DNA of 64,000 nt from Corynebacterium coyleae (GCF_030408635.1 NZ_CP047198.1:1426001-1490000), one strand, 5' to 3'; positions 39,432 to 48,303 are shown, counted from the stretch's first letter. Notes: generated by a model not told the origin, from the letters alone. Numbers and translations are program-made.

Positions 39432-41457
39432 TCGGCTGATCGTTACGTTTCGCCGCGATCCAGTCCGCGATGATCTCCACTGCCTCATCGACATTCACGC
39501 CGTTGATCTGCGTGCCATCAAGGAAGCGGAAGCTCACAGCGTTGGCATCAACGTCACGCTCACCCGCAAGCAGCATGAACGGGATCTTGTTCGTGGTGTG
39601 CGTACGGATCTTCTTCTGCATGCGGTCGTCCGAGTGGTCAACCTCTGCACGAATACCGCGCTCGCGCAGCTTTGCGACGACCCCATCAAGGTGGTCGGCA
39701 AACGCATCAGCAACCGGAATACCCACAACCTGGTGTGGCGCCAGCCATGCCGGGAACGCACCCGCGTAGTGCTCGAGCAGCACGCCGAAGAAACGCTCGA
39801 TCGAGCCGAAGAGTGCACGGTGGATCATCACCGGACGCTTCTTCGAACCGTCAGAGGCGGTGTAGGTCAGGTCAAAGCGCTCAGGAAGGTTGAAGTCCAA
39901 CTGGACGGTCGACATCTGCCAGGTGCGACCGATGGCGTCGCGTGCCTGCACCGAAATCTTCGGGCCATAGAAAGCGGCGCCGGCAGGGTCCGGAACCAGC
40001 TCAAGGCCAGACTTCTTCGCCACCGACTCGAGAATGCTCGTGGAACGCTCCCAGATGTCGTCGTCGCCAATGTATTTCTTCGGGTCCTTCGTGGACAGTT
40101 CGAGGTAGAAGTCATCCAGACCGTAGTCCTGCAGCAGCGAGATGATGAACTCCAGAACGCTGGTGAGCTCTTCTTCCAGCTGCTCCTCAGTGCAGTAGAT
40201 GTGAGCATCATCCTGGGTAAAGCCACGAGCACGAGTCAGACCGTGCACCACACCAGACTTTTCGTAGCGGTACACCGTGCCGAACTCGAACAAACGCAGC
40301 GGAAGTTCGCGGTAGGAACGACCACGAGAGTCGAAGATCAGGTTGTGCATCGGGCAGTTCATCGGCTTGGCGTAGTAGTCCACCGGCTGCTTAGTCACGT
40401 TGCCGTCGGCGTCAACCTCACCGTCGAGCTTCATCGGCGGGAACATGCCGTCCGCGTACCAATCCAGGTGACCAGACTTCGTGAAAAGGTCACCCTTGGT
40501 CACGTGCGGAGTGTTGACGAAGGAGTAGCCGGCTGCCACGTGACGCTCACGCGAGTGCTGCTCCATGGTCATACGCACGATGCCACCGTCCGGGTGGAAT
40601 ACCGGAAGACCAGAACCGACCTCGTCTGGGAAGGAGAACAAATCCAGCTCATTGCCAAGACGGCGGTGATCGCGCTTCTCAGCCTCCTCGAGCATGGTCA
40701 TGTACTCGTCGAGCTCTTCCTTCGACTCCCACGCAGTGCCGTAGACACGCTGCAGACCAGCATTGTCCTGGTCGCCTCGCCAGTAGGCAGCGGACGAACG
40801 GGTCAGTGCGAATGCCGGGATGTACTTCGTCGTTGGAACGTGCGGGCCACGGCAAAGGTCATGCCACTCCACCTCGCCCGTGCGGGGATTGACGTTGTCG
40901 TAGTGGGTCAGCTCGCCTGCACCGATTTCAGTAGCTTCGTCAGAATCTGGGTCGACGTTGCCCTTGTCGTTGATCAGTTCGAGCTTGTACGGCTCATCCT
41001 TGAGATCCTCGGCTGCTTCCTCCACGGATGCGTAGACACCGCGGACAAACTTCTGGCCTTGCTTGATGATCTTCTTCATACGCCGTTCAAGCGTTTTCAG
41101 ATCTTCAGGCGTAAACGGCTCGGCGACATCAAAGTCGTAGTAAAAGCCGTCTTCAATCGCAGGGCCAATGCCCAGCTTGGTTCCCGGGAACTCCGCCTGA
41201 ACAGCCTGTGCAAGTACGTGCGCACAGGAGTGGCGGATAACCGAGCGACCAAGCTCAGTGTTTGCCGGGACAGGAGTGAACGTGGCGGTTTGCTCCGGCA
41301 CGTGGGAAAGATCTTTGAGTTCGCCCTCTGCATCCAAGACGCAAACGACGGCGTCGTCGCCCTTGTTTGGCAGGTTCAACTCCCGCATCGCTGCACCCAC
41401 GGCGGTGCCTGCGGGGACCTCGAACGTTGCAAACTCGACTACTGCTTCGTTTGACAT
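39400..41457 (-). CDS. thrS: Threonyl-tRNA synthetase
   Basis: 685 residues. N-terminal TGS-like domain, then the editing domain with [17 protein letters not shown], then the class II core ([20 protein letters not shown], with the zinc Cys). Motif 2 is near [17 protein letters not shown] and motif 3 at [20 protein letters not shown], followed by the anticodon domain. It charges tRNA-Thr. The upstream 110 nt show no T-box-like element that I can recognise. Confidence 0.97.
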   Translation of the reverse strand: MSNEAVVEFATFEVPAGTAVGAAMRELNLPNKGDDAVVCVLDAEGELKDLSHVPEQTATFTPVPANTELGRSVIRHSCAHVLAQAVQAEFPGTKLGIGPAIEDGFYYDFDVAEPFTPEDLKTLERRMKKIIKQGQKFVRGVYASVEEAAEDLKDEPYKLELINDKGNVDPDSDEATEIGAGELTHYDNVNPRTGEVEWHDLCRGPHVPTTKYIPAFALTRSSAAYWRGDQDNAGLQRVYGTAWESKEELDEYMTMLEEAEKRDHRRLGNELDLFSFPDEVGSGLPVFHPDGGIVRMTMEQHSRERHVAAGYSFVNTPHVTKGDLFTKSGHLDWYADGMFPPMKLDGEVDADGNVTKQPVDYYAKPMNCPMHNLIFDSRGRSYRELPLRLFEFGTVYRYEKSGVVHGLTRARGFTQDDAHIYCTEEQLEEELTSVLEFIISLLQDYGLDDFYLELSTKDPKKYIGDDDIWERSTSILESVAKKSGLELVPDPAGAAFYGPKISVQARDAIGRTWQMSTVQLDFNLPERFDLTYTASDGSKKRPVMIHRALFGSIERFFGVLLEHYAGAFPAWLAPHQVVGIPVADAFADHLDGVVAKLRERGIRAEVDHSDDRMQKKIRTHTTNKIPFMLLAGERDVDANAVSFRFLDGTQINGVNVDEAVEIIADWIAAKRNDQPSEANVAAQRQ

Positions 41458-41567
41458 AGGTGTCGTGCGCTCCTTTGCGCGTCATTGGGCTGCGTCATAC
41501 CTGGACGCAACCCCATCGTGCTGTTCACTGTCCCGACGGCGCAGACGCACGCCGGTCGATAGGGATT

Positions 41568-42803
41568 CTACCCCCGAGTGCCGGAAAGTACGGCTTCGCC
41601 CCAGTACGTATCACCGGAGTTACCACTACCCGGCTCCACAGTGCCCGGTGGCACCCAGTACACCGCGGAACCAATGTGAGTCGTCCATTCGTTAAGGCGA
41701 TCCATCTCCAGCAGGCGGCGAAGCACCGGAGTGAACTGGGTATCCGGGTCCTTCTGAAAAGTCAGAAAGACCAAGCCTGCATTTGAGAGACCTTTCGAGT
41801 TCGGATCCGGCGGAAGGTTGTAGTTGTACGGTCTGCGTAAGAAACGCTGCTCCGGATGGTCCTTCGGCGGCATTGCTCGCGCCATGTGCGAGTTCCTGTC
41901 AATGACGGGCAGACCGTATTCATCAATTGCATCGAGATCTGGTTTGTCGAATTCGCTGTCGCCAGTGAGCGGGGCACCGTCGCTCAACCTGCGGCCGACA
42001 GACTCCTCGCGTGAAGCCCGGTCGAGCCGCTCCCAATCGTCGAGATCCATCGCGATCCGGCGCACTACCAGTGAGGAAGAGCCGTCCTCGTGAAACACCT
42101 GCTCCGCGAATTCATCGTCCGAATGTGGGTTGACGGTTCCATCGACTTGACCGAAGAGGTTGCGCGGGGTTTGGCCTTTCGGAATATTGCCGTAGGCGTT
42201 CATGAACCCTTGCTGCACCCACGCAGTTTTTACGTAGTCCATCCCTGCGCGGGTCATGTGGCGCATTACCCATGCACACACCATCGGGTCATCCGAGCAG
42301 ATCTGGAGAACGATATCGGTTTGTCCCCACTCTGGAACGAGTTTCTCCCGTGGCATCGGCTCAATGTCGTGCAGCCACGCCGGCTTACTTTTGGGGGCGG
42401 CGACGTCAAAGATTCGCTCGCCCAAGCCGCATGTGATTGTGAGGTTTGCTGGCCTGTCTACCATTTCTGGCTCAAGGCTTGACAAAGGGTTGCGGCCGGA
42501 GACGAGCTCTCGCGCATCTTCCGTCCACAACCGCATTAGACGGCGGATTCCATCGGCCTCCACGCCGTCTTTGAGGTTGAACCCAACGAGGTTGAGATTC
42601 GCTTGTGTAGTCGTTTGGATGCCTGCCTGATGAGCGCCATCGAATGCGATAGTTGATTCGGTAAGTGCCCGTGATGCAGTTTCGCGATCATCCTCACCGC
42701 TACACGCAACGAGCGCCATGCTTGATGACGCAACCCCCGCCACCCCAGCCGCACCGGCCAGAAACACCCGGCGGGAAACTCCGCCACGCTGTGGCTCAAC
42801 CAT
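41568..42803 (-). CDS. Tat-exported lipoprotein DyP-type haem peroxidase
   Basis: 411 residues. The N-terminus has the twin-arginine motif SRRVFL (residues 10-15) and then LVAC (31-34), a lipobox, so the product is probably a Tat lipoprotein. The family motif GxxDG is GQVDG in LFGQVDGTVNPHSDDE. Downstream NSHMARAMPPKDH and a His-containing stretch fit the haem pocket. Known relatives: EfeB (with EfeO/EfeU iron uptake) and Streptomyces DtpA (with copper chaperones). Here it follows PCu(A)C and CopC genes, so the DtpA-like copper role fits better. Gap to PCu(A)C is 14 nt. Confidence 0.92.
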   Translation of the reverse strand: MVEPQRGGVSRRVFLAGAAGVAGVASSSMALVACSGEDDRETASRALTESTIAFDGAHQAGIQTTTQANLNLVGFNLKDGVEADGIRRLMRLWTEDARELVSGRNPLSSLEPEMVDRPANLTITCGLGERIFDVAAPKSKPAWLHDIEPMPREKLVPEWGQTDIVLQICSDDPMVCAWVMRHMTRAGMDYVKTAWVQQGFMNAYGNIPKGQTPRNLFGQVDGTVNPHSDDEFAEQVFHEDGSSSLVVRRIAMDLDDWERLDRASREESVGRRLSDGAPLTGDSEFDKPDLDAIDEYGLPVIDRNSHMARAMPPKDHPEQRFLRRPYNYNLPPDPNSKGLSNAGLVFLTFQKDPDTQFTPVLRRLLEMDRLNEWTTHIGSAVYWVPPGTVEPGSGNSGDTYWGEAVLSGTRG

Positions 42804-42817
42804 TGAATTCGCTCCTC

Positions 42818-43477
42818 CTAGTGCTTGTGCTCAGCGGTTTCGCTGTGCTCGGCGTGTTCGCCATGCGCTGCATCGTCGCCGTGCTTGTGCTGGCTGTGGT
42901 CCATGACCTGGCCATCCTCGCCGTAGTCCTCATCGCCCGGCAGCATGGTACGGACGGCTACTTCCGGAATATCAATGGTGGTGCCACCCTCAGTCAGCAG
43001 CGTGACATCAACGGTGTCTCCAGCAGGAATCTCATCCGGGTAGCCCATCACCATGAAGTGGTCACCGCCCGGCTTCAGCTCGTAAGTGCCACCGGCCGGA
43101 ATGACGATGCCGCCCTCCTTCTCCTGCATGACGCCATCCACTACCTCGTGGATTTCGTACATGGCTTCACCCAGCGAGGTAGTGAAGCCAATCACGTGGA
43201 TGTCTTCATCCGTGCCATTTTTCAAGGTGCCAAAGATCGCCGTCATATCACTGCCATTTTCTGCGTCCTTGGCAGCCTTTGCACGCACAGTGCCATCGAC
43301 GAGTTCAACGTCCGAGGTGGCGGCAGCATCCGTGGCAGTCTCACTTGCCGACGTTGCAGCGGACGAGGTAGCTGTGTCGGTTGCCGCCTCATTAGAGTCG
43401 CTAGAGCAGGCGGTCAGCGCCGGGGTCAAAGCGAAAGCAGCGACAACTGCCGTGGCCATCAAACGATTCTTCATCAA
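42818..43477 (-). CDS. PCu(A)C copper chaperone lipoprotein with His-rich tail
   Basis: 219 residues. The signal peptide ends in LTAC (Cys24), a lipobox. The domain has MYEIHEVVDGVMQEKEGG and GGDHFMVMGYPDE, corresponding to the His/Met copper site of PCu(A)C (DUF461). The methionine after the first His is only partly kept. The C-terminus (about 193-219) is a histidine-rich tail (DHSQHKHGDDAAHGEHAEH). It likely carries Cu(I) outside the membrane, for example towards cytochrome oxidase or the adjacent peroxidase. Confidence 0.9.
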   Translation of the reverse strand: MMKNRLMATAVVAAFALTPALTACSSDSNEAATDTATSSAATSASETATDAAATSDVELVDGTVRAKAAKDAENGSDMTAIFGTLKNGTDEDIHVIGFTTSLGEAMYEIHEVVDGVMQEKEGGIVIPAGGTYELKPGGDHFMVMGYPDEIPAGDTVDVTLLTEGGTTIDIPEVAVRTMLPGDEDYGEDGQVMDHSQHKHGDDAAHGEHAEHSETAEHKH

Positions 43478-43483
43478 GTTTCC

Positions 43484-44083
43484 TTACTGCGCGCCTTTGC
43501 GCACGTCATCAGTTATGGTCTTGCTCTTCTTCGAACGATTCGTCACGGCCAACACCGCGATGACCGCAAGCACGATGGTGCCAAGAGCAAGCAGCCAGAG
43601 AGCAGAAACGCTTGAGTTTTCATTCGTTTCTGCAGCGTTAGTAGCGGTCGAATCCTGTTGCGATTGCGAGCCAGCGCCATCTGGCTGATAGCTAAACGAG
43701 GTCATGCCCTTAGTTGCGTGTCCGTCGGACGAGACGATTTGGAAGCCAACTTTGTAGTCTCCGGCCTCCGGCTGCAGATCTGGCGGAAGGTCGAGTGTGA
43801 CGTTTCGGCCCTCAATTACCGGTTCGCCGGTGAACAGCACATCCGTGCTTCCATTCTCCGTACGTGAGATGGCGACGGTATTGAAACCTTCCTTGGGCTC
43901 GCCAGAAAACTCCAGCTCGATCCGCTCAGGAAAGTCCTGCACCACAGACTTGTTTTCGGGGTTGGATCCGATAACAACGTCATGCGCAACCGCGGGAGCC
44001 GAGGTAACCAGAGCAGTTGCCAACGCCGCGGCAGCAATACCGCCCACTCGTGCAACTTGCCTGCAATGTGCAGGTTTGGGCAT
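43484..44083 (-). CDS. CopC-domain copper-binding membrane protein
   Basis: 199 residues. A signal peptide ends near APAVA, giving a mature N-terminus HDVVIGSNPENKS with the copper-ligand His. SSDGHATKGMTSFSY has the second His. A Ser/Gln-rich linker and a C-terminal membrane helix (about 160-180) follow, then a Lys/Arg tail. The layout is that of the YobA/CopC family with a membrane anchor. AAGGAG precedes the ATG. It is the first gene of the copC-PCuAC-DyP operon. Confidence 0.9.
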   Translation of the reverse strand: MPKPAHCRQVARVGGIAAAALATALVTSAPAVAHDVVIGSNPENKSVVQDFPERIELEFSGEPKEGFNTVAISRTENGSTDVLFTGEPVIEGRNVTLDLPPDLQPEAGDYKVGFQIVSSDGHATKGMTSFSYQPDGAGSQSQQDSTATNAAETNENSSVSALWLLALGTIVLAVIAVLAVTNRSKKSKTITDDVRKGAQ

Positions 44084-44106
44084 TTCGTCTCCTTGTTCAA
44101 ACTATT

Positions 44107-44127
44107 GAGTGCGTAATTTTCGCACTC
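44107..44127 (-). promoter_or_regulatory. Operator-like inverted repeat before the copper operon
   Basis: GAGTGCG (44107-44113) and CGCACTC (44121-44127) flank the AT-rich spacer TAATTTT. The repeat lies about 24-44 nt upstream of the copC start. It is a plausible repressor site; the protein that binds it is not identifiable here. Confidence 0.5.
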
Positions 44128-44230
44128 GAAATGAGTAGTCGCCTAAAACGGCCGAATAGTTCCCACACTGGCACAAAACCCCCAATATTGGCAGCTAGGA
44201 ATCGCAGGCCCCAGCCTGACTGCCTGAAGA

Positions 44231-44261
44231 AAAAGAAAAACCGTCAGTTTCCTGACGGTTT
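44231..44261 (-). terminator. Terminator of tRNA-Val(CAC)
   Basis: Arms AAACCGTCAG (44238-44247) and CTGACGGTTT (44252-44261). Read on the minus strand the stem is followed by a T-rich tract (TTTTTCTTTT), directly downstream of the tRNA. Confidence 0.9.
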
Positions 44262-44267
44262 GCGTTG

Positions 44268-44339
44268 TGGTCCTAGCTGGGATCGAACCAGCGACCTTTC
44301 CGGTGTGAACGGAACGCTCTTCCACTGAGCCATAGGACC
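44268..44339 (-). tRNA. tRNA-Val(CAC)
   Basis: Complete cloverleaf on the minus strand: acceptor GGTCCTA/TAGGACC, anticodon stem TTCCG/CGGAA around loop TTCACAC (anticodon CAC, U33 normal), T-loop TTCGATC. The 3' CCA is not encoded. Confidence 0.95.
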
Positions 44340-44584
44340 GAACGAGTTGCTAGATTACACGGATGGAGCGCCACGGACGAATCCGCAGGCCACAACCACT
44401 TTCCCCAAGAGAGCCTTCCCCTGCTTAGTTTGACACCTTGAATCGCGTGCGGCTCCCGAGAATTACATCGCTGAAACCTCATTAACCAACCCGCACCAAG
44501 TGCCGTGAACTGCCGATTTGGATACAAGCGGTGAATGAGGATAAGGTTTGTTCTCGCAATCAGCGCGGTAAGCGCGGAGAGCAT

Positions 44585-44660
44585 GCGGATGTAGCGCAGT
44601 TGGTAGCGCATCACCTTGCCAAGGTGAGGGTCGCGAGTTCGAGTCTCGTCATCCGCTCCA
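44585..44660 (+). tRNA. tRNA-Gly(GCC), copy 1
   Basis: Acceptor GCGGATG/CATCCGC, anticodon stem TCACC/GGTGA around TTGCCAA (GCC), T-loop TTCGAGT, CCA encoded. The preceding 245 nt (44340-44584) contain no gene that I can support, only the promoter region of this tRNA cluster. Confidence 0.96.
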
Positions 44661-44679
44661 GTTCCATCAAGGAACGTGG

Positions 44680-44751
44680 GCGCGATTAGCTCAGCGGTAG
44701 AGCACTACCTCGACACGGTAGGGGTCACTGGTTCGATCCCAGTATTGCGCA
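44680..44751 (+). tRNA. tRNA-Val(GAC), copy 1, with C33
   Basis: Acceptor GCGCGAT/ATTGCGC (one G-U pair), anticodon stem CTACC/GGTAG around loop TCGACAC, anticodon GAC. Position 33 is C where nearly all tRNAs have U. T-loop TTCGATC; CCA not encoded. Confidence 0.92.
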
Positions 44752-44786
44752 CAGAGGGTCTCCCCCTCGTCAACTGAATACAAGAT

Positions 44787-44862
44787 GCGGATGTAGCGCA
44801 GTTGGTAGCGCATCACCTTGCCAAGGTGAGGGTCGCGAGTTCGAGTCTCGTCATCCGCTCCA
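44787..44862 (+). tRNA. tRNA-Gly(GCC), copy 2
   Basis: Sequence identical to copy 1 at 44585-44660, CCA encoded. Confidence 0.96.
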
Positions 44863-44902
44863 AGTACTTCGGAGTTCCCGAATACTTTGGAGGTAACTCC
44901 AC

Positions 44903-44976
44903 GGTGGATTGGTCGAGTGGTTAGGCAACGGTCTGCAAAACCGTGTACACGGGTTCGATTCCCGTATCCACCTCCA
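44903..44976 (+). tRNA. tRNA-Cys(GCA)
   Basis: Acceptor GGTGGAT/ATCCACC, anticodon stem ACGGT/ACCGT around CTGCAAA (GCA), T-loop TTCGATT, CCA encoded. It lies between the two repeat units. Confidence 0.95.
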
Positions 44977-44992
44977 AGCTGTCACCAGCCAA

Positions 44993-45064
44993 GCGCGATT
45001 AGCTCAGCGGTAGAGCACTACCTCGACACGGTAGGGGTCACTGGTTCGATCCCAGTATCGCGCA
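44993..45064 (+). tRNA. tRNA-Val(GAC), copy 2, with C33
   Basis: As copy 1 but with a fully Watson-Crick acceptor stem (ATCGCGC). It has the same TCGACAC anticodon loop with C33, so the change is not a single-copy sequencing error. CCA not encoded. Confidence 0.93.
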
Positions 45065-45099
45065 CAGAGGGTCTTCCCCTCGTCAACTGAATACAAGAT

Positions 45100-45175
45100 G
45101 CGGATGTAGCGCAGTTGGTAGCGCATCACCTTGCCAAGGTGAGGGTCGCGAGTTCGAGTCTCGTCATCCGCTCCA
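45100..45175 (+). tRNA. tRNA-Gly(GCC), copy 3
   Basis: Identical to the other two Gly(GCC) genes, CCA encoded; last gene of the cluster. Confidence 0.96.
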
Positions 45176-45176
45176 A

Positions 45177-45216
45177 AAAAGACTGTCTATCGTTTCGGTA
45201 GGCAGTCTTTCTTTTA
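45177..45216. terminator. Bidirectional terminator of the tRNA cluster and the transporter gene
   Basis: AAGACTGTCTA (45179-45189) pairs with TAGGCAGTCTT (45199-45209, one G-T pair) around a TCGTTTCGG loop. T-runs follow on both strands. Confidence 0.88.
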
Positions 45217-45225
45217 TCCCCTTTT

Positions 45226-46113
45226 CTATAGGCGCTGCAATTGCCAAGCCCAGAAACGTACCGCGCAAATGCTCCAGTGCACAAGAAGCAGAATCAACAG
45301 CGCAAAGGATAATTGGGACCACCCCTGGTACCAAGCGCCTAAGCACAGCGTTCCCACCGGGAATGTGGCACCCCACCACCCCGGACCGTAGGGCGAAATT
45401 GCCACTACCGCCTGGTAGAAGCAATACACTGCAAACAAGGAACACGGCACTCCGATCACGAACATGACAATGCCGTAGAGGTGGGCGTCGAAAAGCACTG
45501 TTGAAGCGGCAGTCGATTGCCCGACGACGCCTAGTGGGATCCAGGCTGTACCTGCGGCTGCGCCACTTGGGTGGTAACGGTGGCGCATGAATGACCAAAA
45601 GCAATAGGCAAACAGCGGAATTGCTGTTGTCAACGTGAGCCAGAAACACACCACACCGACATAGTGGTAGAGCGCTCCATGCTCATCGGATAGCTGCCCT
45701 CCAGACGTTGCGGCCACCATTGGCGTGACCAACGCAAGGCCCCAGGGAAACGCAGGTTTTCTATAGAGGCTCGGTCGCTTCCAAAACGCCCAAAGCTGCC
45801 ACAAACACACTAGTGCGGAAAGCGGTGCACCGATCCACCAACTGGCCAACTGGAATCCATCGTTACCGGTCAGCGCGGTCCACGCTGAGCCGCAAGACAG
45901 TAGCCCCATCGTGTACATGCCCCACGCCGCCATATTTTGGTGGCGAGGAGGCTCATGTCGAGCGCCCACCGTAAAAACCGCAAGCAACACAGCGGCACAC
46001 AGGGCGAACGCGATCTGGCAGAGACGAAAGCCATGCAAACCAGACAAGGTGGAGGCAATTGAAGTGCCCATCAAGGCACCGGCCCACGCCGGACCGTACT
46101 TTGGCAACTGCAT
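45226..46113 (-). CDS. TDT/SLAC1-family membrane transporter
   Basis: 295 residues from ATG at 46113 (MQLPKYGPAWAGALMGTSIA), hydrophobic throughout with about nine to ten helices. GPAWAGALMGTSIAS at the start and PGWWGATFPVGTLCLG late in the sequence are typical of the tellurite-resistance/dicarboxylate transporter family. The substrate is not predictable; relatives carry sulfite, dicarboxylates or anions. TAGCGT lies 7 nt before this ATG, so the transcript may be leaderless; a GTG at 46122 is the alternative start. The gene is divergent from the MFS gene. Confidence 0.82.
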   Translation of the reverse strand: MQLPKYGPAWAGALMGTSIASTLSGLHGFRLCQIAFALCAAVLLAVFTVGARHEPPRHQNMAAWGMYTMGLLSCGSAWTALTGNDGFQLASWWIGAPLSALVCLWQLWAFWKRPSLYRKPAFPWGLALVTPMVAATSGGQLSDEHGALYHYVGVVCFWLTLTTAIPLFAYCFWSFMRHRYHPSGAAAGTAWIPLGVVGQSTAASTVLFDAHLYGIVMFVIGVPCSLFAVYCFYQAVVAISPYGPGWWGATFPVGTLCLGAWYQGWSQLSFALLILLLVHWSICAVRFWAWQLQRL

Positions 46114-46264
46114 GATAACCACGCTATGCCTGTTCCCAACCTATTAGCGAATCTGTGTGTGCAGCTCCCCCGATTGTTGCCTCTGCTGTTCTCGCTCACT
46201 GCAATGGTCATGAGACTTCAATAGGCATCGCTTCACCAAAATCCGGAGCGGCTATCCTACCGGC

Positions 46265-47443
46265 GTGCAGAAACTTTCTGGTGGCCTCCTCGCCGCGCTG
46301 GCTTTGTTTACCGCCTCTGGCCCCCTGGGCATCGACATGTACCTCCCGGGCATGCCAGAGCTTGCGACGAGTTTGTCGACGTCACACTCATTTGCCCAGA
46401 TGACCATTACCGGGTTCATGCTCGGTATGGCCCTTGGCAATCTCTTGTTTGGGGCGATTTCCGACGGGACTGGACGAAAGCCTGTCATTATTGTGGCTTC
46501 CGCCGTTGCCCTTGTTGCCTCGGTGGCTTGCGCGCTAGCCGATTCCATCGCATTCCTCATTTGCGCCCGCTTCTTCCAAGGCCTCGCAGGTGGATGCGCG
46601 ATCGTCGTTGCTCGTGCTGTCGTCCCCGACATTGCTCACGGAAAACAAGCCGCGCGCGGACTTTCAGCGCTCATGGCGATCTCCGGGTTTATGCCTGCAA
46701 TCGCCCCGGTGCTTGGTGGCCTCATCATTCCCGCATTCACCTGGCGCGGCGTTTTTTGGACAATCGCTGCAGTCAATCTTGCGCAGCTCGTTGTCGCTTT
46801 GTGGCTCGTTCCCGAGACGCTGCCCTCCCACAAGCGGACAAGTGGCACCTTGCGCCAGATGTTTCCGCGGATGGGGCGCTGTCTACAACGTCCCGCGTTC
46901 ACTGGATACATGGTGGCTGCAGGTTTGGGCTTTGGCACGCTCTTTTCCTACATCGCGGCTTCTCCCCTAGTCCTCCAATTGCAGCTCGGTCTGAGCCCAA
47001 CCACATTCTCTCTCGTCTTCGGGAGCATCGCGTTGCTCATTCCACTGAGCAACACGCTCAACATGCGGCTGCTCAAGCGGCACCAGCCGCGCGCGCTCCT
47101 TACCGTCGCACTCGGAGTTGATCTCACAGTGGGTGCGATACTCCTCGCATTTTCCATTTTGGGTCCAAGCACCGCAATGATTCCTTTTATCGCAATCCTC
47201 TCCGCGATGGCGGGATTCATCATGGCGAATGCTTCCGCTCTCGCTATCGAGGAAGTGCGAGACATCGGTACCGGAGCCGGAACCGGTGTCATGGGGTTCT
47301 TCCAATTCATTATCGGTGGACTCGTTCCACCACTTGTTGCGCTCGGCCCAAACCCAGCCGCTGCGATGGCGCTCGGCGTGCTCACCTGCGCTGGTTTGGC
47401 GCTTACGGGAGCACGCATCAGCTCACGCTTTCACCGAAGCTGA
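46265..47443 (+). CDS. MFS drug-resistance transporter, Bcr/CflA type
   Basis: 392 residues from GTG at 46265, twelve predicted helices. The N-terminus LGIDMYLPGMPEL is the Bcr/CflA hallmark (FTxDxYLPxxP). Loop 2-3 reads GAISDGTGRKPVIIVAS, and RFFQGLAGGCAIVVARAVVP is motif C-like. It should export small drugs or metabolites by proton antiport. TATCCT at 46253-46258 stands 6 nt from the start, so the mRNA is probably leaderless. The region between the tRNA cluster and aftC shows less conserved order than the rest. Confidence 0.9.
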   Translation: MQKLSGGLLAALALFTASGPLGIDMYLPGMPELATSLSTSHSFAQMTITGFMLGMALGNLLFGAISDGTGRKPVIIVASAVALVASVACALADSIAFLICARFFQGLAGGCAIVVARAVVPDIAHGKQAARGLSALMAISGFMPAIAPVLGGLIIPAFTWRGVFWTIAAVNLAQLVVALWLVPETLPSHKRTSGTLRQMFPRMGRCLQRPAFTGYMVAAGLGFGTLFSYIAASPLVLQLQLGLSPTTFSLVFGSIALLIPLSNTLNMRLLKRHQPRALLTVALGVDLTVGAILLAFSILGPSTAMIPFIAILSAMAGFIMANASALAIEEVRDIGTGAGTGVMGFFQFIIGGLVPPLVALGPNPAAAMALGVLTCAGLALTGARISSRFHRS

Positions 47444-47496
47444 TCAGCTTCAACCCACCACGTTCCAAAACCACGAGGCCAGAAACAAAACCGCTT

Positions 47497-47511
47497 TACA
47501 ATTAACGACGA
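47497..47511 (+). promoter_or_regulatory. -10 box for a probable leaderless mRNA (RibD-type reductase)
   Basis: TACAAT at 47497-47502, 8 nt before the ATG at 47511, with no ribosome site between. Confidence 0.58.
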
Positions 47512-48281
47512 TGCTTACCCCCAACACCTCAGACCAGCTTCCCGACTCGATCGACACGCAGGTATTGATTGGGCCGGTTCTTCCACCTGGGGAGTGCGAG
47601 ACACGCTTGATTGGTATTGCTTCGCTCACCGGGGTTGCCGCAATCGAGGGAGCATCTGCCGGCTTGGGAAATGCGACCGATTTCGCATTGCTCAACGCCC
47701 TTCGCGTGTGGTCTGATGCAGTGCTCGTTGGTGCGGAAACGGTACGAAAGGAAGACTACTTCGGTGCGCGAGTCTCGCCAGAGAAACAGCAACAACGGAA
47801 GGAAAACGGGCAGTCTGTCGCACCTCCGATTGTGGTGTTAAGCCGCAGCCTCGGTTTTGATACGTCCTCGCAGCTCTTCTCCAATAGTCTCGCAGCGCCG
47901 ATATTCGCCGTCCCCCAGGATATGCTCGATACCCCTGAGGTTGCTGCTCGCGCACATGACATCACCGAGGCTGGTGGCAGCATCCTCCCGCTCGTAGATG
48001 ACTCCATGCGAACAGCAATTGAAGCGCTGCACATGCACGGTATGTCCCGCATCGTTTGCGAGGGAGGTCCACAGCTCAACACCCAGATGCTGAATGAAGA
48101 CGCGGTAGACGTATTTCATTACACCATCAGCCCTCACGCAGTGCTGCAGCCTTCTGAAGTGAGGTTGTTCGGGCACAGTGACGACGATCGCAACATCCCC
48201 TTTGTTCTCGAGTCGGTTAAAGCAACAAGCGATTCCCTGCTGTTTTGCCGTTACCGAAGGGTGCGGGACCGAAAAGGCTAA
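47511..48281 (+). CDS. RibD C-terminal-domain pyrimidine/dihydrofolate reductase family protein
   Basis: 256 residues from ATG at 47511. Upstream in-frame codons overlap the MFS gene and are rejected. RibD_C/DHFR-like fold: GIASLTGVAAIEGASAGLGN, SDAVLVGAETVRKEDYFG, PIVVLSRSLGFD and IVCEGGPQLNTQML. No deaminase domain. It corresponds in place to M. tuberculosis Rv2671, reported to have dihydrofolate-reductase-like activity; the true substrate here is unknown. Confidence 0.88.
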   Translation: MLTPNTSDQLPDSIDTQVLIGPVLPPGECETRLIGIASLTGVAAIEGASAGLGNATDFALLNALRVWSDAVLVGAETVRKEDYFGARVSPEKQQQRKENGQSVAPPIVVLSRSLGFDTSSQLFSNSLAAPIFAVPQDMLDTPEVAARAHDITEAGGSILPLVDDSMRTAIEALHMHGMSRIVCEGGPQLNTQMLNEDAVDVFHYTISPHAVLQPSEVRLFGHSDDDRNIPFVLESVKATSDSLLFCRYRRVRDRKG

Positions 48282-48303
48282 TCGAGCCGGTACGGTATCA
48301 CCC

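Larger units (their letters stand above)
44680..44862 (+). repeat. 183-bp direct repeat, unit 1 (tRNA-Val-GAC plus tRNA-Gly-GCC)
   Basis: Positions 44680-44862 match 44993-45175 except for about two base changes (44746 T versus C in the Val acceptor arm, and C versus T in the spacer after GAGGGTC). The repeat covers both tRNAs and the spacer between them. Confidence 0.92.
44993..45175 (+). repeat. 183-bp direct repeat, unit 2
   Basis: Second copy of the Val-GAC/Gly-GCC unit, followed at once by the terminator at 45179-45209. Confidence 0.92.

Noticed and set aside
41458-41567. Possible T-box or other leader regulating thrS.
   Set aside because: No T-box sequence, specifier stem or terminator/antiterminator pair is recognisable in the 110 nt.
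44880-45090. A short open frame through the tRNA cluster.
   Set aside because: It reads across tRNA-Cys and tRNA-Val, so it cannot be a real protein gene.
44585-45175. Genomic-island attachment site at the tRNA cluster.
   Set aside because: No integrase, no partial tRNA 3' end repeat outside the complete tRNA genes and no composition break were seen; the repeats are whole tRNA units.
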